Shown: positions 26,303-36,318, counted from the first letter of the stretch. The stretch is 64,000 bases of DNA from Sphingobacteriales bacterium TSM_CSM (GCA_002212725.1 MTCR01000082.1:16875-80874); one strand, 5' to 3'. Program-made: numbers and translations. The notes: a model not told the origin generated them from the sequence alone.

Positions 26303-29300
26303 TTAACTATGTCCTTCGTGTTTAACTTCCTTTGTTTCAGCAGTTGCCTCGCGGTTTCTGATTTGCGTCATATAAGCCACACCGGGCAGTACGTGTAAAT
26401 CTTCCAGTAACCGGTAGCTGCGTTCATTGGCACTCAACTTCGATACGGTTGTTTCGGGGTTGTTTACATCGCCAAATACAATGGCATCTGCCGGGCAAGC
26501 CTGCTGGCAGGCGGTTACAATATCGGTTTCCTGCAACTGGCGTCCTTCTCTTTTGGCGGCCAATTTACCTTCCTGTATGCGCTGAACGCAGAAACTGCAT
26601 TTTTCAATAACCCCGCGTGAGCGTACTGTAACATCGGGGTTCAGCACCATGCGGGTAAGGTCTTCCACCATAATGTACTCATCGTTGTTAAACACTGTTC
26701 CTTTATAGAAACTGTCGGCACCCTGGTAGTCAAACCAGTTAAAGCGACGTACTTTATAGGGGCAGTTATTGGCGCAGTAACGGGTGCCAATACAACGGTT
26801 ATAGGCCATTTGGTTTATACCTTCGCTGCTGTGGTTGGTAGCGGCTACCGGGCAAACGTTTTCGCAGGGTGCATTGTCGCAATGCTGGCACATCATGGGC
26901 ATAAAGGTAACATCGGGGTTTTCCATATCGCCCGAATAGTAGCGGTCTATACGCATCCAGTGCATTTCGTGCGCCCGTATCACCTCATCTGCGCCAACAA
27001 TAGGCACATTATTTTCAATGTTGCAGGCCGCAACGCAGGCACCACAGCCTACGCAGGTGTTCAGGTCTATTGCCAGCCCCCAGTGATGCCCGCGCTTATA
27101 CAGTTCGGTATGCGGGCCAAATTCGTTATCTTTCCCGTAAAGGGTAAAGAAGTATTCATCGGGGTGGTCTTTCAGTTTTTTGGTCAGTTCGTTGCCCGAC
27201 CACGGATTTTTTTGGTAGGTTACCAGTTCGGTTTCCCGTATCAGGGGGCGCTTGTTGTTACCTACGCCGGTATCGTCAATGGTGTGGTGTGTCTGGGTTC
27301 GGGCCATTTCCACCGTTCCGCCTACCTTTTCAATAGAAACTCCGTTGGTAATTAGGTAGGTAAACTGGTTGCCGTTAAATCCAACAAACGGAAACGCATT
27401 TTGTCCGACATTACATTGTTCGGCTCCGGCTTTGGTTCTGCCATATCCCAATGCAACAGAAAGGGTATCGGGCTTTTGTCCGGGCTGAAAAACAAGCGGC
27501 AGTTGAACCGAGTAATTACCAGCTTTTACTTCTACCAGGTCGTACTCTTTCCAGCCTTTCTCATCGGCCAAAGATTTGGCAACAGCCACATAATTGCCCC
27601 AGCATACCTTTGAAATGGGTTCGGGAGTTTCCTGAAGGAAGGGGTTGTTGGCATATCGGCCATCGCCCATAACCACGTTTTCGTACACCACCAGTTTAAG
27701 CCCCGATGCGCCCGAAGCCGCCTGTACAACGGCTTGTGCTGCGGCAGCAACATTGCCCTGAGCCTGCGCGGCCGCGCCGCCCGGTGTACCGGTGTTTTCG
27801 GCGGCGTTAGTGCCTTTTATGGCGCTGTTTGCATACATGCCGCCAATAGCGCCAACGGCAGTTTTACCCGGGTTATTTACTTCAAAAACACCGTCGTGCA
27901 GCGTTTTATCCCAGAAAGCATCGAAATTTGAAAGCAAACTCTGTTTCGGGAATATATTTTCTTGCCAGTAAGCCCGGATATAATCATAGTAAGCTGCCTG
28001 GTTGCCCGACCAACGCAGCAGGCTTTCCTGTGCCTGACGGGTATCGAACAAAGAAGCAATAGTGGGTTGCTGCAGGTTATAATAGCCCGATTTCACTTCG
28101 GCATCGCCCCACGACTCAAGATAGTGGTTATCGGGGCAAAGGAAGGTGCAGTTTTGGGCAGTTTCGTCTAAGCGGTCGCTGAACGAAATGCTGAGAGGTA
28201 CTTTTTTCAGTCCGCTCACAAATTTATCTGCCTCGCGGTAGTTGTAGGCGGGGTTAACGCCATAAACAATTATAGCGCCTACCCTGCCGTTGTTCATATC
28301 GTCAACCAATGCGGCCATAGCTTTATCATCACCTTGGTACAGGTTGTATGATTGTCCCAAATCAATGGTGCTGCCGTAGTTGCCCAACAGGTTGTTAATG
28401 GCGTTTACCACCATTTGCACATTGGCATCGTTTGAACCGCTCACTACCAGCGATTTCCCGCGGTTGGCGCTCAGTTCTAAGGCAGCCTGTTTTACGGCGC
28501 CCATTATTTTGTTATCCAGATTAACAGCCGGTCCGCCGCCGCCCAATTCGTTGTACAGGGCTACGGCTACGGCTCCTTCTTCGGTGGGGCTTACGGTAAA
28601 GCGTTTATCGGCTTTACCGCCGGTTATGGTCATGAGCGATTCAAACTGCCAGTGTTTCGACATGGCAGGCTGTTCTTTGCTTACTTTCCGGTTTTTTACA
28701 TATTGTTTGGTAAATTCTACCGGCGATACCCAGGTGCCAAGAAAATCGGCGCCTATGCCAACAATTACCTGTGCCTTGCTGAAATCATAGGAAGGTATGG
28801 CTTTTTTCCCGAACATCTGCTCATTGGACGAGGTAATACCGTTGTAAGAAACGGCATCAAAAGTTACATGGCGGGTATTGGGATATTTGGCTTTAAAATC
28901 GCTGATAACCTGCAACGTGCTTGGGCTTGCCACTGTGCCGGTAAGCAGCACAACAGCACCCGATGTTGCGGCAAGTTGACGGCTTACCTCTGTATCAACG
29001 GTTTGCCAGTCGGTACGCTCACCGCCTTTTCGCGGGGTGATGCTGCGAGAACCATCGTACAGACTAACCACCGATGCCTGCGCCCTTGCGCTGGTGCCGC
29101 CGCGGGTAATGGCAGACAGGGTATTGCCTTCAATTTTTATGGGGCGGCCTTCTCGCGTTTTCACCAGAACGCTGCAATAATCATTGCCGTTCAGGAAGGT
29201 TGATGCATAATAATTGGCAATAGAGGGCGCTATTTCTTCGGGTTTTACCGCGTAGGGGATAATTCTTTTTACCGGTATTTCACAACTGGCAGCCACCGCG

Positions 29301-29485
29301 GCGGCTGTTACGCTGAAACCCAGCACTTTCAGAAAATCCCGGCGCGAAGCGGTATTTTCATTAACCACATTGCCCAACTCTTGCAAGAGGGGTAATTCTT
29401 CGGGAAATTCGTTGCGCTTATTTTGAAGGAACTTTGCGTCTTCGTTCAATTCCTCGAAACCTTTCCAATACTTCTTTTGCTGCAT
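26303..29485 (-). CDS. actB: Alternative complex III subunit ActB (Mo-enzyme-like plus Fe-S)
   Basis: The start at 29485 (MQQKKYWKGFEEL) gives 1060 residues and avoids overlap with actA; an upstream ATG at 29599 overlaps it. A Tat-type motif SRRDFLK (residues 47-53) is followed by a hydrophobic segment. The N-terminal 750 residues resemble molybdopterin oxidoreductases but, as known for ActB, without a molybdenum cofactor. From residue about 811, four cysteine sets (CVGCGACVAAC, CQHCDNAPCENVC, CIGTRYCANNC, and CSFC...CQQAC near 993) bind Fe-S clusters. An Ala/Gln-rich insert lies in the middle. The clusters pass electrons from quinol at ActC to the haems of ActA. Confidence 0.94.
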   Translation of the reverse strand: MQQKKYWKGFEELNEDAKFLQNKRNEFPEELPLLQELGNVVNENTASRRDFLKVLGFSVTAAAVAASCEIPVKRIIPYAVKPEEIAPSIANYYASTFLNGNDYCSVLVKTREGRPIKIEGNTLSAITRGGTSARAQASVVSLYDGSRSITPRKGGERTDWQTVDTEVSRQLAATSGAVVLLTGTVASPSTLQVISDFKAKYPNTRHVTFDAVSYNGITSSNEQMFGKKAIPSYDFSKAQVIVGIGADFLGTWVSPVEFTKQYVKNRKVSKEQPAMSKHWQFESLMTITGGKADKRFTVSPTEEGAVAVALYNELGGGGPAVNLDNKIMGAVKQAALELSANRGKSLVVSGSNDANVQMVVNAINNLLGNYGSTIDLGQSYNLYQGDDKAMAALVDDMNNGRVGAIIVYGVNPAYNYREADKFVSGLKKVPLSISFSDRLDETAQNCTFLCPDNHYLESWGDAEVKSGYYNLQQPTIASLFDTRQAQESLLRWSGNQAAYYDYIRAYWQENIFPKQSLLSNFDAFWDKTLHDGVFEVNNPGKTAVGAIGGMYANSAIKGTNAAENTGTPGGAAAQAQGNVAAAAQAVVQAASGASGLKLVVYENVVMGDGRYANNPFLQETPEPISKVCWGNYVAVAKSLADEKGWKEYDLVEVKAGNYSVQLPLVFQPGQKPDTLSVALGYGRTKAGAEQCNVGQNAFPFVGFNGNQFTYLITNGVSIEKVGGTVEMARTQTHHTIDDTGVGNNKRPLIRETELVTYQKNPWSGNELTKKLKDHPDEYFFTLYGKDNEFGPHTELYKRGHHWGLAIDLNTCVGCGACVAACNIENNVPIVGADEVIRAHEMHWMRIDRYYSGDMENPDVTFMPMMCQHCDNAPCENVCPVAATNHSSEGINQMAYNRCIGTRYCANNCPYKVRRFNWFDYQGADSFYKGTVFNNDEYIMVEDLTRMVLNPDVTVRSRGVIEKCSFCVQRIQEGKLAAKREGRQLQETDIVTACQQACPADAIVFGDVNNPETTVSKLSANERSYRLLEDLHVLPGVAYMTQIRNREATAETKEVKHEGHS

Positions 29486-29564
29486 TTGGCTATATATCTT
29501 AGTGATTTCGACTATATTTTTTTCGAAAATTGTTAAATTTCTTTGTGTTTGGGTGTTCTCCTGT

Positions 29565-30824
29565 TTAATAGTGGCATTTCTGACATTCAAGCCCGCCAAT
29601 ATCTTCTACGGTTACTTGTTTAATTTTGCCGCTTTTCAGGTCTTCATGCAATTTTTCGTAGGATTTGTAAAATTCATTGCCCGAAAAATTAACATTTGTC
29701 TGTCGGTGGCAATTTATACACCAGCCCATACCCAATGAGGCGTTTTGTTTCATTACCTCCATTTCTTCTACCGGCCCGTGGCAGGTTTGGCAGGCAACGC
29801 CGCCTGCTTTTACGTGTTGTGAGTGGTTAAAATAAACATGGTCGGGCAGGTTATGAATGCGCACCCACTCTACCGGTTTTTGCTCGTAGTTGGGTATATA
29901 TTGCAGTTTGTCGGGGTCCCAACCTACTGCTTTGTAAATTTTGGCAATTTCTTCTTTCCCGTATTTCGGACCCTGATTAACAGCCTTATGGCAGTTCATA
30001 CACAAACTGGGCGACGGAATTACGGCCGACTTGCCTTTAGACGCACCTGAATGGCAATACTGGCAGTCAATTTTATTTACCCCTGCGTGCAACTGGTGCG
30101 AGAATTTAATTGGTTGCGCCGGTGCATACCCTTGCTGCCGGCCGAGTTTGGTGGCACTGTCAACGGTGGCATAACCCAGGAAAATGAGTACTGCCAGCGA
30201 ACCAAGCGCCATCATTTTTTTGCTGAACAAAATTTTGCCAAGCGGAATGGCATCGGGTACCAATTCGCCCATTTTTTCGCGCACCATTTTGCCAAGGGTG
30301 CCCGTTATGCGGCTGAGTATGAAAGCCACAGACAACAAAACGGCGGCAATAATAGTAAGAAACAGCGTAATGGTATTGGGCGAGCCACCTGCAGGGGCAG
30401 GTGCAGCAGCACCGGTGGCAGCAGGGGCCGCTGCCGCAGGATTGTCGGTTTCTACCTTAATATAAGTAAGCAATGCGTCAATATCTGCATTAGATAAACT
30501 AAAGGCAGGCATAACGGTCTTATTATATTCGGTATAAATAGCCACTGCTTTGGGGTCATTGGCTTTTATCAGGTCCTGCGAGTTTTTAATCCACTTGTAC
30601 AACCATTCCTTGTCGTACTTGTCATAAACGCCGGCAAGCGCAGGGCCTACCAGTTTTTGATTAATACGGTGGCAACTGGTACACTGACCGGTAAATATTG
30701 TCTGTCCTTTTTTGTATGCTTCACCGGCGCGCGGGTCTGCCGCATCTTGTGCCCAAGAAGACAAATTGCAGGCTAATAATACAAAAAATGTAAATAGTAA
30801 GCTGAAACGCCTTATACTAAACAT
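29565..30824 (-). CDS. actA: Alternative complex III subunit ActA, six-haem cytochrome c
   Basis: A 419-residue protein with a signal sequence (about 1-26). CXXCH motifs are at residues 48-52, 254-258, 275-279, 345-349, 369-373 and 414-418. The first belongs to a separate N-terminal class I cytochrome c (residues 35-125) with a probable distal Met at 105 (VMPAF). An Ala/Pro-rich linker (about 130-148) and two membrane segments (about 151-170 and 205-218) connect it to the five-haem core typical of ActA. It is the first gene of the act-oxidase block. A -7-like TAAATTTG on the minus strand (30908-30915) is a weak promoter candidate. Confidence 0.94.
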   Translation of the reverse strand: MFSIRRFSLLFTFFVLLACNLSSWAQDAADPRAGEAYKKGQTIFTGQCTSCHRINQKLVGPALAGVYDKYDKEWLYKWIKNSQDLIKANDPKAVAIYTEYNKTVMPAFSLSNADIDALLTYIKVETDNPAAAAPAATGAAAPAPAGGSPNTITLFLTIIAAVLLSVAFILSRITGTLGKMVREKMGELVPDAIPLGKILFSKKMMALGSLAVLIFLGYATVDSATKLGRQQGYAPAQPIKFSHQLHAGVNKIDCQYCHSGASKGKSAVIPSPSLCMNCHKAVNQGPKYGKEEIAKIYKAVGWDPDKLQYIPNYEQKPVEWVRIHNLPDHVYFNHSQHVKAGGVACQTCHGPVEEMEVMKQNASLGMGWCINCHRQTNVNFSGNEFYKSYEKLHEDLKSGKIKQVTVEDIGGLECQKCHY

Positions 30825-31416
30825 ATTGATTGGATCTGTTTTTACTTCAATTTTTAACTCTACAGCGGAAAATTATGTTAAAATGCGTTAACAGTTTTTT
30901 AGCGGTGCAAATTTATAGATTAATACTGTAAAAAAAACACCGCCGCTATTTTTTTTCATTGTTTAGACAAATTCTAAATGATCTTGTTGTTTTTTACCGA
31001 ATTTCCTGTTTTTCCAACCGCAAAAATAAGTTTTTCTGCTTTTCACACTCAATTAACAAGGCAAAAATAAGTTTGTTAACCCAATTTTCAAATTTTTCTG
31101 AAAATTTTGAAACTCAGGCAACTTACATGCTGGCTGTGCTAAAACAATCTACTACAATAATCCTCTCAATCTACATCGTCTGCCCCTTCCTTAAATTATC
31201 CTGATAATGGTGTTCCCTGTCTGAAGCATTTTTATTCCGGCAATTGCCTGTTCTTTACCATTCTGCAACGTTCTGTACAAACCATATCTTCATCTCTGCC
31301 CGAAGTTTTGCCCCCCCACAAAAATTGCCTTGTTCGAAAATCAATTGTGGGTTGTGGGCACAAAGTAAAACCGGACAATTTACCGGCATAGCATTCATGG
31401 AAGGATTGCGTGTATT
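30825..31416. other. Long AT-rich gap upstream of actA
   Basis: This gap of nearly 600 bases separates two divergent genes. It is AT-rich near actA and should hold the act promoter, but apart from the weak minus-strand TAAATTTG (30915-30908) I see no clear element, no dyad operator and no coding frame. Confidence 0.4.
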
Positions 31417-31446
31417 TTGTGCATTCGGCAAAAAAAGCTACTTTTG
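31417..31446 (+). promoter_or_regulatory. Bacteroidota-type promoter of the 31514 gene
   Basis: TTG at 31417-31419 and TACTTTTG at 31439-31446 are separated by 19 bases, matching the phylum consensus. The ATG of the following gene is 67 bases downstream of the -7 box. Confidence 0.65.
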
Positions 31447-31513
31447 TATGTTTTTACACAATTAACCGTTTGTACGCCACCTTATTCCTTAATTCAACCT
31501 ATTTTTTACTAAT

Positions 31514-32011
31514 ATGTTTAGCAACTTAGGTACAACAGAACTTTTGGTCTTTGCCATCGGGGCAATTATTGTTATTTTCATTTTAATGCGTGTTGCCCGG
31601 TTTTTCTTCCGGATTTTGTTTTTTGTGGCTGTTATTGCTGCCTTGTTTTACTTTATAAGTGGTAAAAGCATCAGCAGTTTGTTTTCTACACCAACTATTG
31701 AAGGCATTTTTGAGAAAACCACCTTCAGCAATATGTATAACAACACTTGCAAAGGCGGAACCGCCACCGATGCCAAATGCGCCTGCATTGTAAATGTGGT
31801 ATATAACGACCTGAAAGTTAAATATACCGATGCCGGCATTAAGGATTTAGACAACAATAAAATGCTGCTGATGGTGGAAGTGCGCAGCAGCGTTAAAAAA
31901 CATGCCGCTGAAATGGAAGCCTGTTTAAAGCAAAAAGGTAGCGAGGGGCTGAAGTTTTTGGAAATATTACAGAAAATGACAAAAAACCCTTCTGCAACGC
32001 CGAATAAATAG
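31514..32011 (+). CDS. Hypothetical membrane-anchored protein
   Basis: A 165-residue protein that I do not recognise. Two hydrophobic segments (about residues 8-24 and 28-48) are joined by a short Arg-containing turn (RVARFFFR), forming a hairpin anchor. The rest (about 60-150) is soluble and contains four cysteines (CKGG, CAC, and one near residue 138), which could form disulfides if it faces the periplasm. It has its own promoter, and repeat copy 2 begins 24 bases after its stop. Function unknown. Confidence 0.7.
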   Translation: MFSNLGTTELLVFAIGAIIVIFILMRVARFFFRILFFVAVIAALFYFISGKSISSLFSTPTIEGIFEKTTFSNMYNNTCKGGTATDAKCACIVNVVYNDLKVKYTDAGIKDLDNNKMLLMVEVRSSVKKHAAEMEACLKQKGSEGLKFLEILQKMTKNPSATPNK

Positions 32012-32034
32012 GTAGCCGGCTGTATCTGTTGGGG

Positions 32035-32210
32035 TAACTATTCAGATACTATCTGTAAATCCCGGTATTTTGTCTTGTTTCTTGCCAATTTGAAGCATTG
32101 ATTATAAAGAGCAAAAAAACTTTGCGCAAAAATTTGCGTTCTTTGCTGTAAAATGAAAGGAATTTAGTGAAGAACATTGCTAACAAAGGTACGCCCAAAT
32201 AAGTACCTTT
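32035..32210 (+). repeat. Dispersed intergenic repeat, copy 2
   Basis: It matches copies at 668-862 (reverse complement) and 39441-39612. It opens with taactattcaga and closes with the hairpin aaaggtac (32185-32192) / gtaccttt (32203-32210). The hairpin creates TACCTTTG (32204-32211), which resembles a -7 promoter box. The rest of the gap to 32386 holds nothing I can identify. Confidence 0.85.
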
Positions 32211-32386
32211 GGGGTTATCTGCATTGGTTTGTGGTTGTTTTAGATTAACCTGCAGCCGTTGTTGGTTGCAAGGGTTACCTTATTATAATAGGTATGGCAG
32301 TTTTTTATGCCGAAGGATTTGTAATTCGGAAATTCAACGGATTGAGTAATAAAAACGACAATTAGACAGCGTTCGAGGTAATTACC

Positions 32387-32896
32387 CTACCTTACCACCG
32401 CCACTTTTATATACCCCGAAGCGCCGCCTGCCGCCTGTTGCCACCTGCACACATATATGCCCGCCGGTAAATGCCCGACCGATACGGTTTTGCTTGCCTC
32501 GCCCGGTGCAAGTTGGGTTTGCAATACCAACTGACCGGTGAGGGTGTAGAGGGTAATGCTCGTTTCGACTTCGCTCAACGGGCGGGGAAGTGGTGCTGCA
32601 AGTGTGATTTGCAGCTTGTTTTGGGCAGGGTTGGGGTAAAAGGTAGAAACTACCCTGTTGGGGTTGCCGCTGGCGGCGGCGTTTTTAAACGCGGTTTGCC
32701 AGTTGCTCCAGTTTACAAAATCTAATTCGGGCAGATTTACGGTAAATTCATATCCGCGGGAAACAAACAGCAAAGACTGCGCTTTGTAGGCAGTAGCAGT
32801 GTGGCTGTTGGCAATTGCAAGCAGTTGCGTTTCTTCTTCGGGCGTAATTTCAAAAATGGTGCGCCCGATTTGCCGCCAGTTGGCATAAATTTTCAT
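32387..32896 (-). CDS. Short protein ending in a T9SS sorting domain, no signal peptide
   Basis: A 169-residue protein. Residues 84-169 form a T9SS type A C-terminal domain: STFYPNPAQNKLQI opens it, ITLYTLTGQLV is the middle strand and PAGIYVCRW the last. T9SS cargo must first cross the inner membrane by Sec, yet there is no signal peptide, and a stop codon lies in frame 24 bases upstream. The first 80 residues (TPEEETQLLAIANSHTATAYKAQSLL) resemble the end of a longer secreted protein. The gene is probably the 3' remnant of a larger one; a real small protein is less likely. Confidence 0.5.
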   Translation of the reverse strand: MKIYANWRQIGRTIFEITPEEETQLLAIANSHTATAYKAQSLLFVSRGYEFTVNLPELDFVNWSNWQTAFKNAAASGNPNRVVSTFYPNPAQNKLQITLAAPLPRPLSEVETSITLYTLTGQLVLQTQLAPGEASKTVSVGHLPAGIYVCRWQQAAGGASGYIKVAVVR

Positions 32897-33186
32897 AGCG
32901 GTATAATTTTACCGGTTTAAAAATTCTAACGGATAATTTGGGGGTTTCCGTTGCCGAAAGATAACAAATTTGCCACTGCAAAAAAGCAAAAAGGAATAAC
33001 CGGTAGGAATTTGGGAATAAGTGGTTTGGGGGGTGTTTTTGGGGTTGGAAACCGGCATACAAATATGCCATTTTTACCTTCTGTAGATTTGGGCAACAGA
33101 ATATAAACAAACAATATGTAAACCTGAACATGTGCAATATTGTTTCGGGCTTAAAACCCTAATTACCTATACCATATTGTTAAAAC

Positions 33187-33230
33187 AAAAAGCGCAATCC
33201 CTTTCAAACTAAGGAATTGCGCTTTGTTTT
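33187..33230 (-). terminator. Terminator after the tail-specific protease gene
   Basis: aaagcgcaatcc and ggaattgcgcttt form a stem with one bulged A and an 11-base loop, flanked by A- and T-runs. It sits about 28 bases past the protease stop codon. The bases between it and the 32387-32896 gene show no supported gene. Confidence 0.8.
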
Positions 33231-33257
33231 ACAGGTTTTAACCGTAGCAGGAACTAC

Positions 33258-35375
33258 TTACCTTGTATTCATATCATTAATAATAGAAACGGCTTCAAGC
33301 AGGTAAACGTCTTTGCTGAGTTTTGCGGTAAAATCTTTGGCGCGGGCCAGTTTTGCGGTATCGCCCGCCATTTCCGATATATCGGATTGCAGTGATTGTG
33401 CGGCGAGTTCGGGAATTGCGCCGGTAATATCATTGAATTTTTTGTTTTGGGCTTCGTTTTGTTTTTGTTCTGCCCGGTATTTTGCAAGGTTTAGTGTTTC
33501 GGTAGTGTTGTCGCGTTGCTCTTTAAGGTAGGCAGCCTGTTGTTCAATAAGCTGAAATGTGGGGTTGTTGTCAATTCTTTGATGGCTTTGGCTTTTAATT
33601 TTTTCAATATTGAATGGGTTAGAGCTTTGCCAGGGCTTGTATTTGGCGGCTGCAATCTGGTCGAAAGGCATGGCATATTGCTGCTCTTTTTCGCCTACTT
33701 CAATTTGGGCGTATTTATCGGGCAGCATTATATCGGGAATAACGCCGTTGAGTTGGGTGGTATGTCCGTTAATGCGGTAAAATTTCTGTATGGTAAGTTT
33801 AAGCGACCCCATTGGGCGCAGGGCGTTATCGGCAACCAGGGCATCGAGGTTGGTAAATCGCTGCACAGTTCCTTTTCCATAGGTAGCTTTGCTGCCCACT
33901 ATAACGGCGCGCCCGTAATCTTGCATGGCTGCTGCCATAATTTCAGAAGCAGAGGCGCTAAACTGGTTAACCAAAATTACCAGCGGCCCGTTGTAATGCG
34001 TTTGCGGGTCGCGGTCTTCATATACATAAGGTACTTCATCTCGCGATTTAACCTGCACAATAGGGCCATTGTCAACAAACAAGCCTGCCATATCTACCAC
34101 ATCTCTGAGGGAGCCGCCGCCATTGTCGCGCAGGTCGAGAATAATGCCGTTCACACCTTCGGCTTTCAGTTTGCTGATTTCTTTTGCCACATCGTCGGCG
34201 CAGTTTCTGCCGTCCTGATGGTTAAAATCGGCGTAAAACTTGGGCAGGTTTATGTAGCCGGTGGTGGTAGCTAATTGTGTATCTTTTACCAGGGCAGATT
34301 TTGCATACCCTTCTTCAATCATTACCACATCTCTGATAATGGAAATGACCTTAACCGTTCCGTCAACTTTTTTGATGGTAAGCCTTACTTCGGTTCCTTT
34401 TTTGCCCCGAATAAGTTGCACGGCATCATCGAGGCGCATATCTACCACATCAACAGGTTCGTCGGCGCCTTGTGCCACTTTCAAAATAACGTCATCTACC
34501 TGCAACTCGCCTTGCCTTGCCGAGGGGCTGCCGGGTACAATGCTTATAACTTTAATATAGCCGTCTTTTTCCTGCAAGGTAGCGCCAATACCCTCTAAGC
34601 GGCCCGAAAGTGAAATGTCGAAATCTTCTTTGGCTTTGGGCGGAAAATAATTGCTGTGCGGGTCGTAGGCAGAGGTAATGCTGTTGAGGTAGGCCGCCAA
34701 ACGGTCATCGGGGGTAATTTTGGCCATGCGGTTAAACCAGCTGTCCTGGGTTTTCAGTACTTTTTGGCGCGCTTCGGCCTCCATTTCTTCAATAGTTTTG
34801 GTTTTATAGGTTTTATCGCCTTTTTCCAGGGCTTTTTCCTGTTCTTCCATCATATCGGCAAGCCGCACCATGGTTTGGTATTTGAGCGACTGATACCAGC
34901 GCGTTTTCAATGCTTCTTTGGTTGGTACATACCCCAGTTTTTTGGGGTCGAGTTCCATAGACTCATCTTTGGTAAAATCAAACGGTTGTTCCAGAATTTG
35001 GGTGTAATAGGTTTTAGCCTCTGCCACCCGTGCATCAATAATTTTTACCGAAAGGTTCAGAAATTCAAAACTTACGTCTAAAATCTGATTGTCAATTTTG
35101 GTTTTGTATTTTTCCAGTTCTGCAACATCAGACTGAAGCAGAAAACGTTTGGTGGGGTCCAAATCATCGAGGTACAGGTTGTACACTCTTTCAGAAAACT
35201 CATTGTTGATGGGCAGCGGTTCATAATGTTCCGATGCCAGGTCCTGCATCATTACCCGGAGTATGGCTTCTCCTTTTTCGGGAAGCGGCGGGTTTTGGCT
35301 TTCCTGCGAATGCCCGAATACAAAAACACCCGTAATAATGAAAGGAAATGTTAAACCGAAAAATTTCTTAATCAT
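33258..35375 (-). CDS. prc: Carboxy-terminal (tail-specific) processing protease
   Basis: A 705-residue periplasmic S41 peptidase of the Prc/Tsp type. A signal peptide spans about residues 1-23. A helical N-terminal domain (Prc-type, with LYLDDLDPTKRFLLQSD) is followed by a PDZ domain (about 250-335) and the S41 core. The catalytic Ser is at 475 in SASASE and Lys at about 501 in TYGKGT, spaced as in E. coli Prc apart from one extra residue. The C-terminal DUF3340-like extension is present. It degrades or trims periplasmic proteins with exposed non-polar C-termini. A terminator follows. Confidence 0.93.
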   Translation of the reverse strand: MIKKFFGLTFPFIITGVFVFGHSQESQNPPLPEKGEAILRVMMQDLASEHYEPLPINNEFSERVYNLYLDDLDPTKRFLLQSDVAELEKYKTKIDNQILDVSFEFLNLSVKIIDARVAEAKTYYTQILEQPFDFTKDESMELDPKKLGYVPTKEALKTRWYQSLKYQTMVRLADMMEEQEKALEKGDKTYKTKTIEEMEAEARQKVLKTQDSWFNRMAKITPDDRLAAYLNSITSAYDPHSNYFPPKAKEDFDISLSGRLEGIGATLQEKDGYIKVISIVPGSPSARQGELQVDDVILKVAQGADEPVDVVDMRLDDAVQLIRGKKGTEVRLTIKKVDGTVKVISIIRDVVMIEEGYAKSALVKDTQLATTTGYINLPKFYADFNHQDGRNCADDVAKEISKLKAEGVNGIILDLRDNGGGSLRDVVDMAGLFVDNGPIVQVKSRDEVPYVYEDRDPQTHYNGPLVILVNQFSASASEIMAAAMQDYGRAVIVGSKATYGKGTVQRFTNLDALVADNALRPMGSLKLTIQKFYRINGHTTQLNGVIPDIMLPDKYAQIEVGEKEQQYAMPFDQIAAAKYKPWQSSNPFNIEKIKSQSHQRIDNNPTFQLIEQQAAYLKEQRDNTTETLNLAKYRAEQKQNEAQNKKFNDITGAIPELAAQSLQSDISEMAGDTAKLARAKDFTAKLSKDVYLLEAVSIINDMNTR

Positions 35376-35616
35376 AATTTTGTATGGTTATTGACATTAT
35401 TTAAATGTTGTCAGGAGTGGGTTGGGAACAAACGGGTAAGGCATACTTTTCAATACCCGATAAACGGTGAAATTTTGCTTTTGTTATACCGGCTATATTT
35501 TGGTACTAGCAACCTGCATTTACCTTTACCTGCCCGAAAGTTTGCCCCGCTACTTTTTGTTGTGGTAAGACCGTAATTATACGGGTTTAGTTTAAGGTTT
35601 AAACGTTTTTTGTGTT

Positions 35617-36249
35617 TTAAAGTTTCGTTTTAACAATATTTAACCCGTTGGTTTGTGTGTATTGTTTAAACAGTTGCACAATATATTTTCCGATAATGTC
35701 GAATTCAAGGTTTACCATACTTCCTGTTTGATAGGTATGAAACAGGGTATGTTGGTAAGTATAAGGAATGATGGCCACCGAAAAGGAGTTATTGTTAGCT
35801 TCTACAACGGTAAGGCTGGTTCCGTCAATACATACCGAGCCTTTCTTTACCAGAACGTTGTCGGTTAGCGGTTCATAGGCAAAGGTAAAATACCAACTGC
35901 CGCCGGCCTCTTGTATTTTGGTTACCTGTGCCACCTGATCAACATGGCCTTGTACAAAATGCCCGTCGAGGCGGGCATCAATGCGCATACAGCGTTCCAG
36001 GTTTACCAAACTTCCGGCCGCAAGTTGGCGGAGGCTGCTTTTTTGCAGGGTTTCGTAAATGGCAGTAACGCGGTGTGCCAATTGCGAGGCATCGGTTTCT
36101 ACAACAGTAAGGCAAACGCCGTTATGCGATACGCTTTGGTCTGTTTTGAGTTCCTGCCAAATGTTGGAGCGTACCCAAAAATGCAGGTTGGTTCCCTCCT
36201 GCTCTGTTTTAAGAACCGTACCCAAGGTTTCAATTATTCCTGTAAACAC
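35617..36249 (-). CDS. ribE: Riboflavin synthase alpha chain
   Basis: A 210-residue enzyme that dismutates two 6,7-dimethyl-8-ribityllumazine molecules to riboflavin. It begins with the family signature MFTGIIE and has two similar lumazine-binding halves (about 1-97 and 98-195): SVSHNGVCLTVV in the first, GSVCIDGTSLTVV in the second, and the GHFVQGHVD linker. Length is normal. There is no FMN riboswitch-like fold in the short upstream region. It sits between prc and tilS on the same strand. Confidence 0.95.
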   Translation of the reverse strand: MFTGIIETLGTVLKTEQEGTNLHFWVRSNIWQELKTDQSVSHNGVCLTVVETDASQLAHRVTAIYETLQKSSLRQLAAGSLVNLERCMRIDARLDGHFVQGHVDQVAQVTKIQEAGGSWYFTFAYEPLTDNVLVKKGSVCIDGTSLTVVEANNNSFSVAIIPYTYQHTLFHTYQTGSMVNLEFDIIGKYIVQLFKQYTQTNGLNIVKTKL

Positions 36250-36318
36250 AAATAATGCAGATTTAAAACAACAAATATTTAAGTAAAAAACAGCATACAG
36301 GCAGCAAAATTGCCCATT

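Noticed and set aside
26303..29485. ActB as a true molybdenum enzyme
   Set aside because: It lies in a complete act operon; known ActB proteins lack the cofactor, and no Mo-cofactor genes are near.
33516..34274. Long plus-strand open frame (252 codons) opposite prc
   Set aside because: It is antisense to the intact S41 protease with all catalytic residues; composition is that of a shadow frame.
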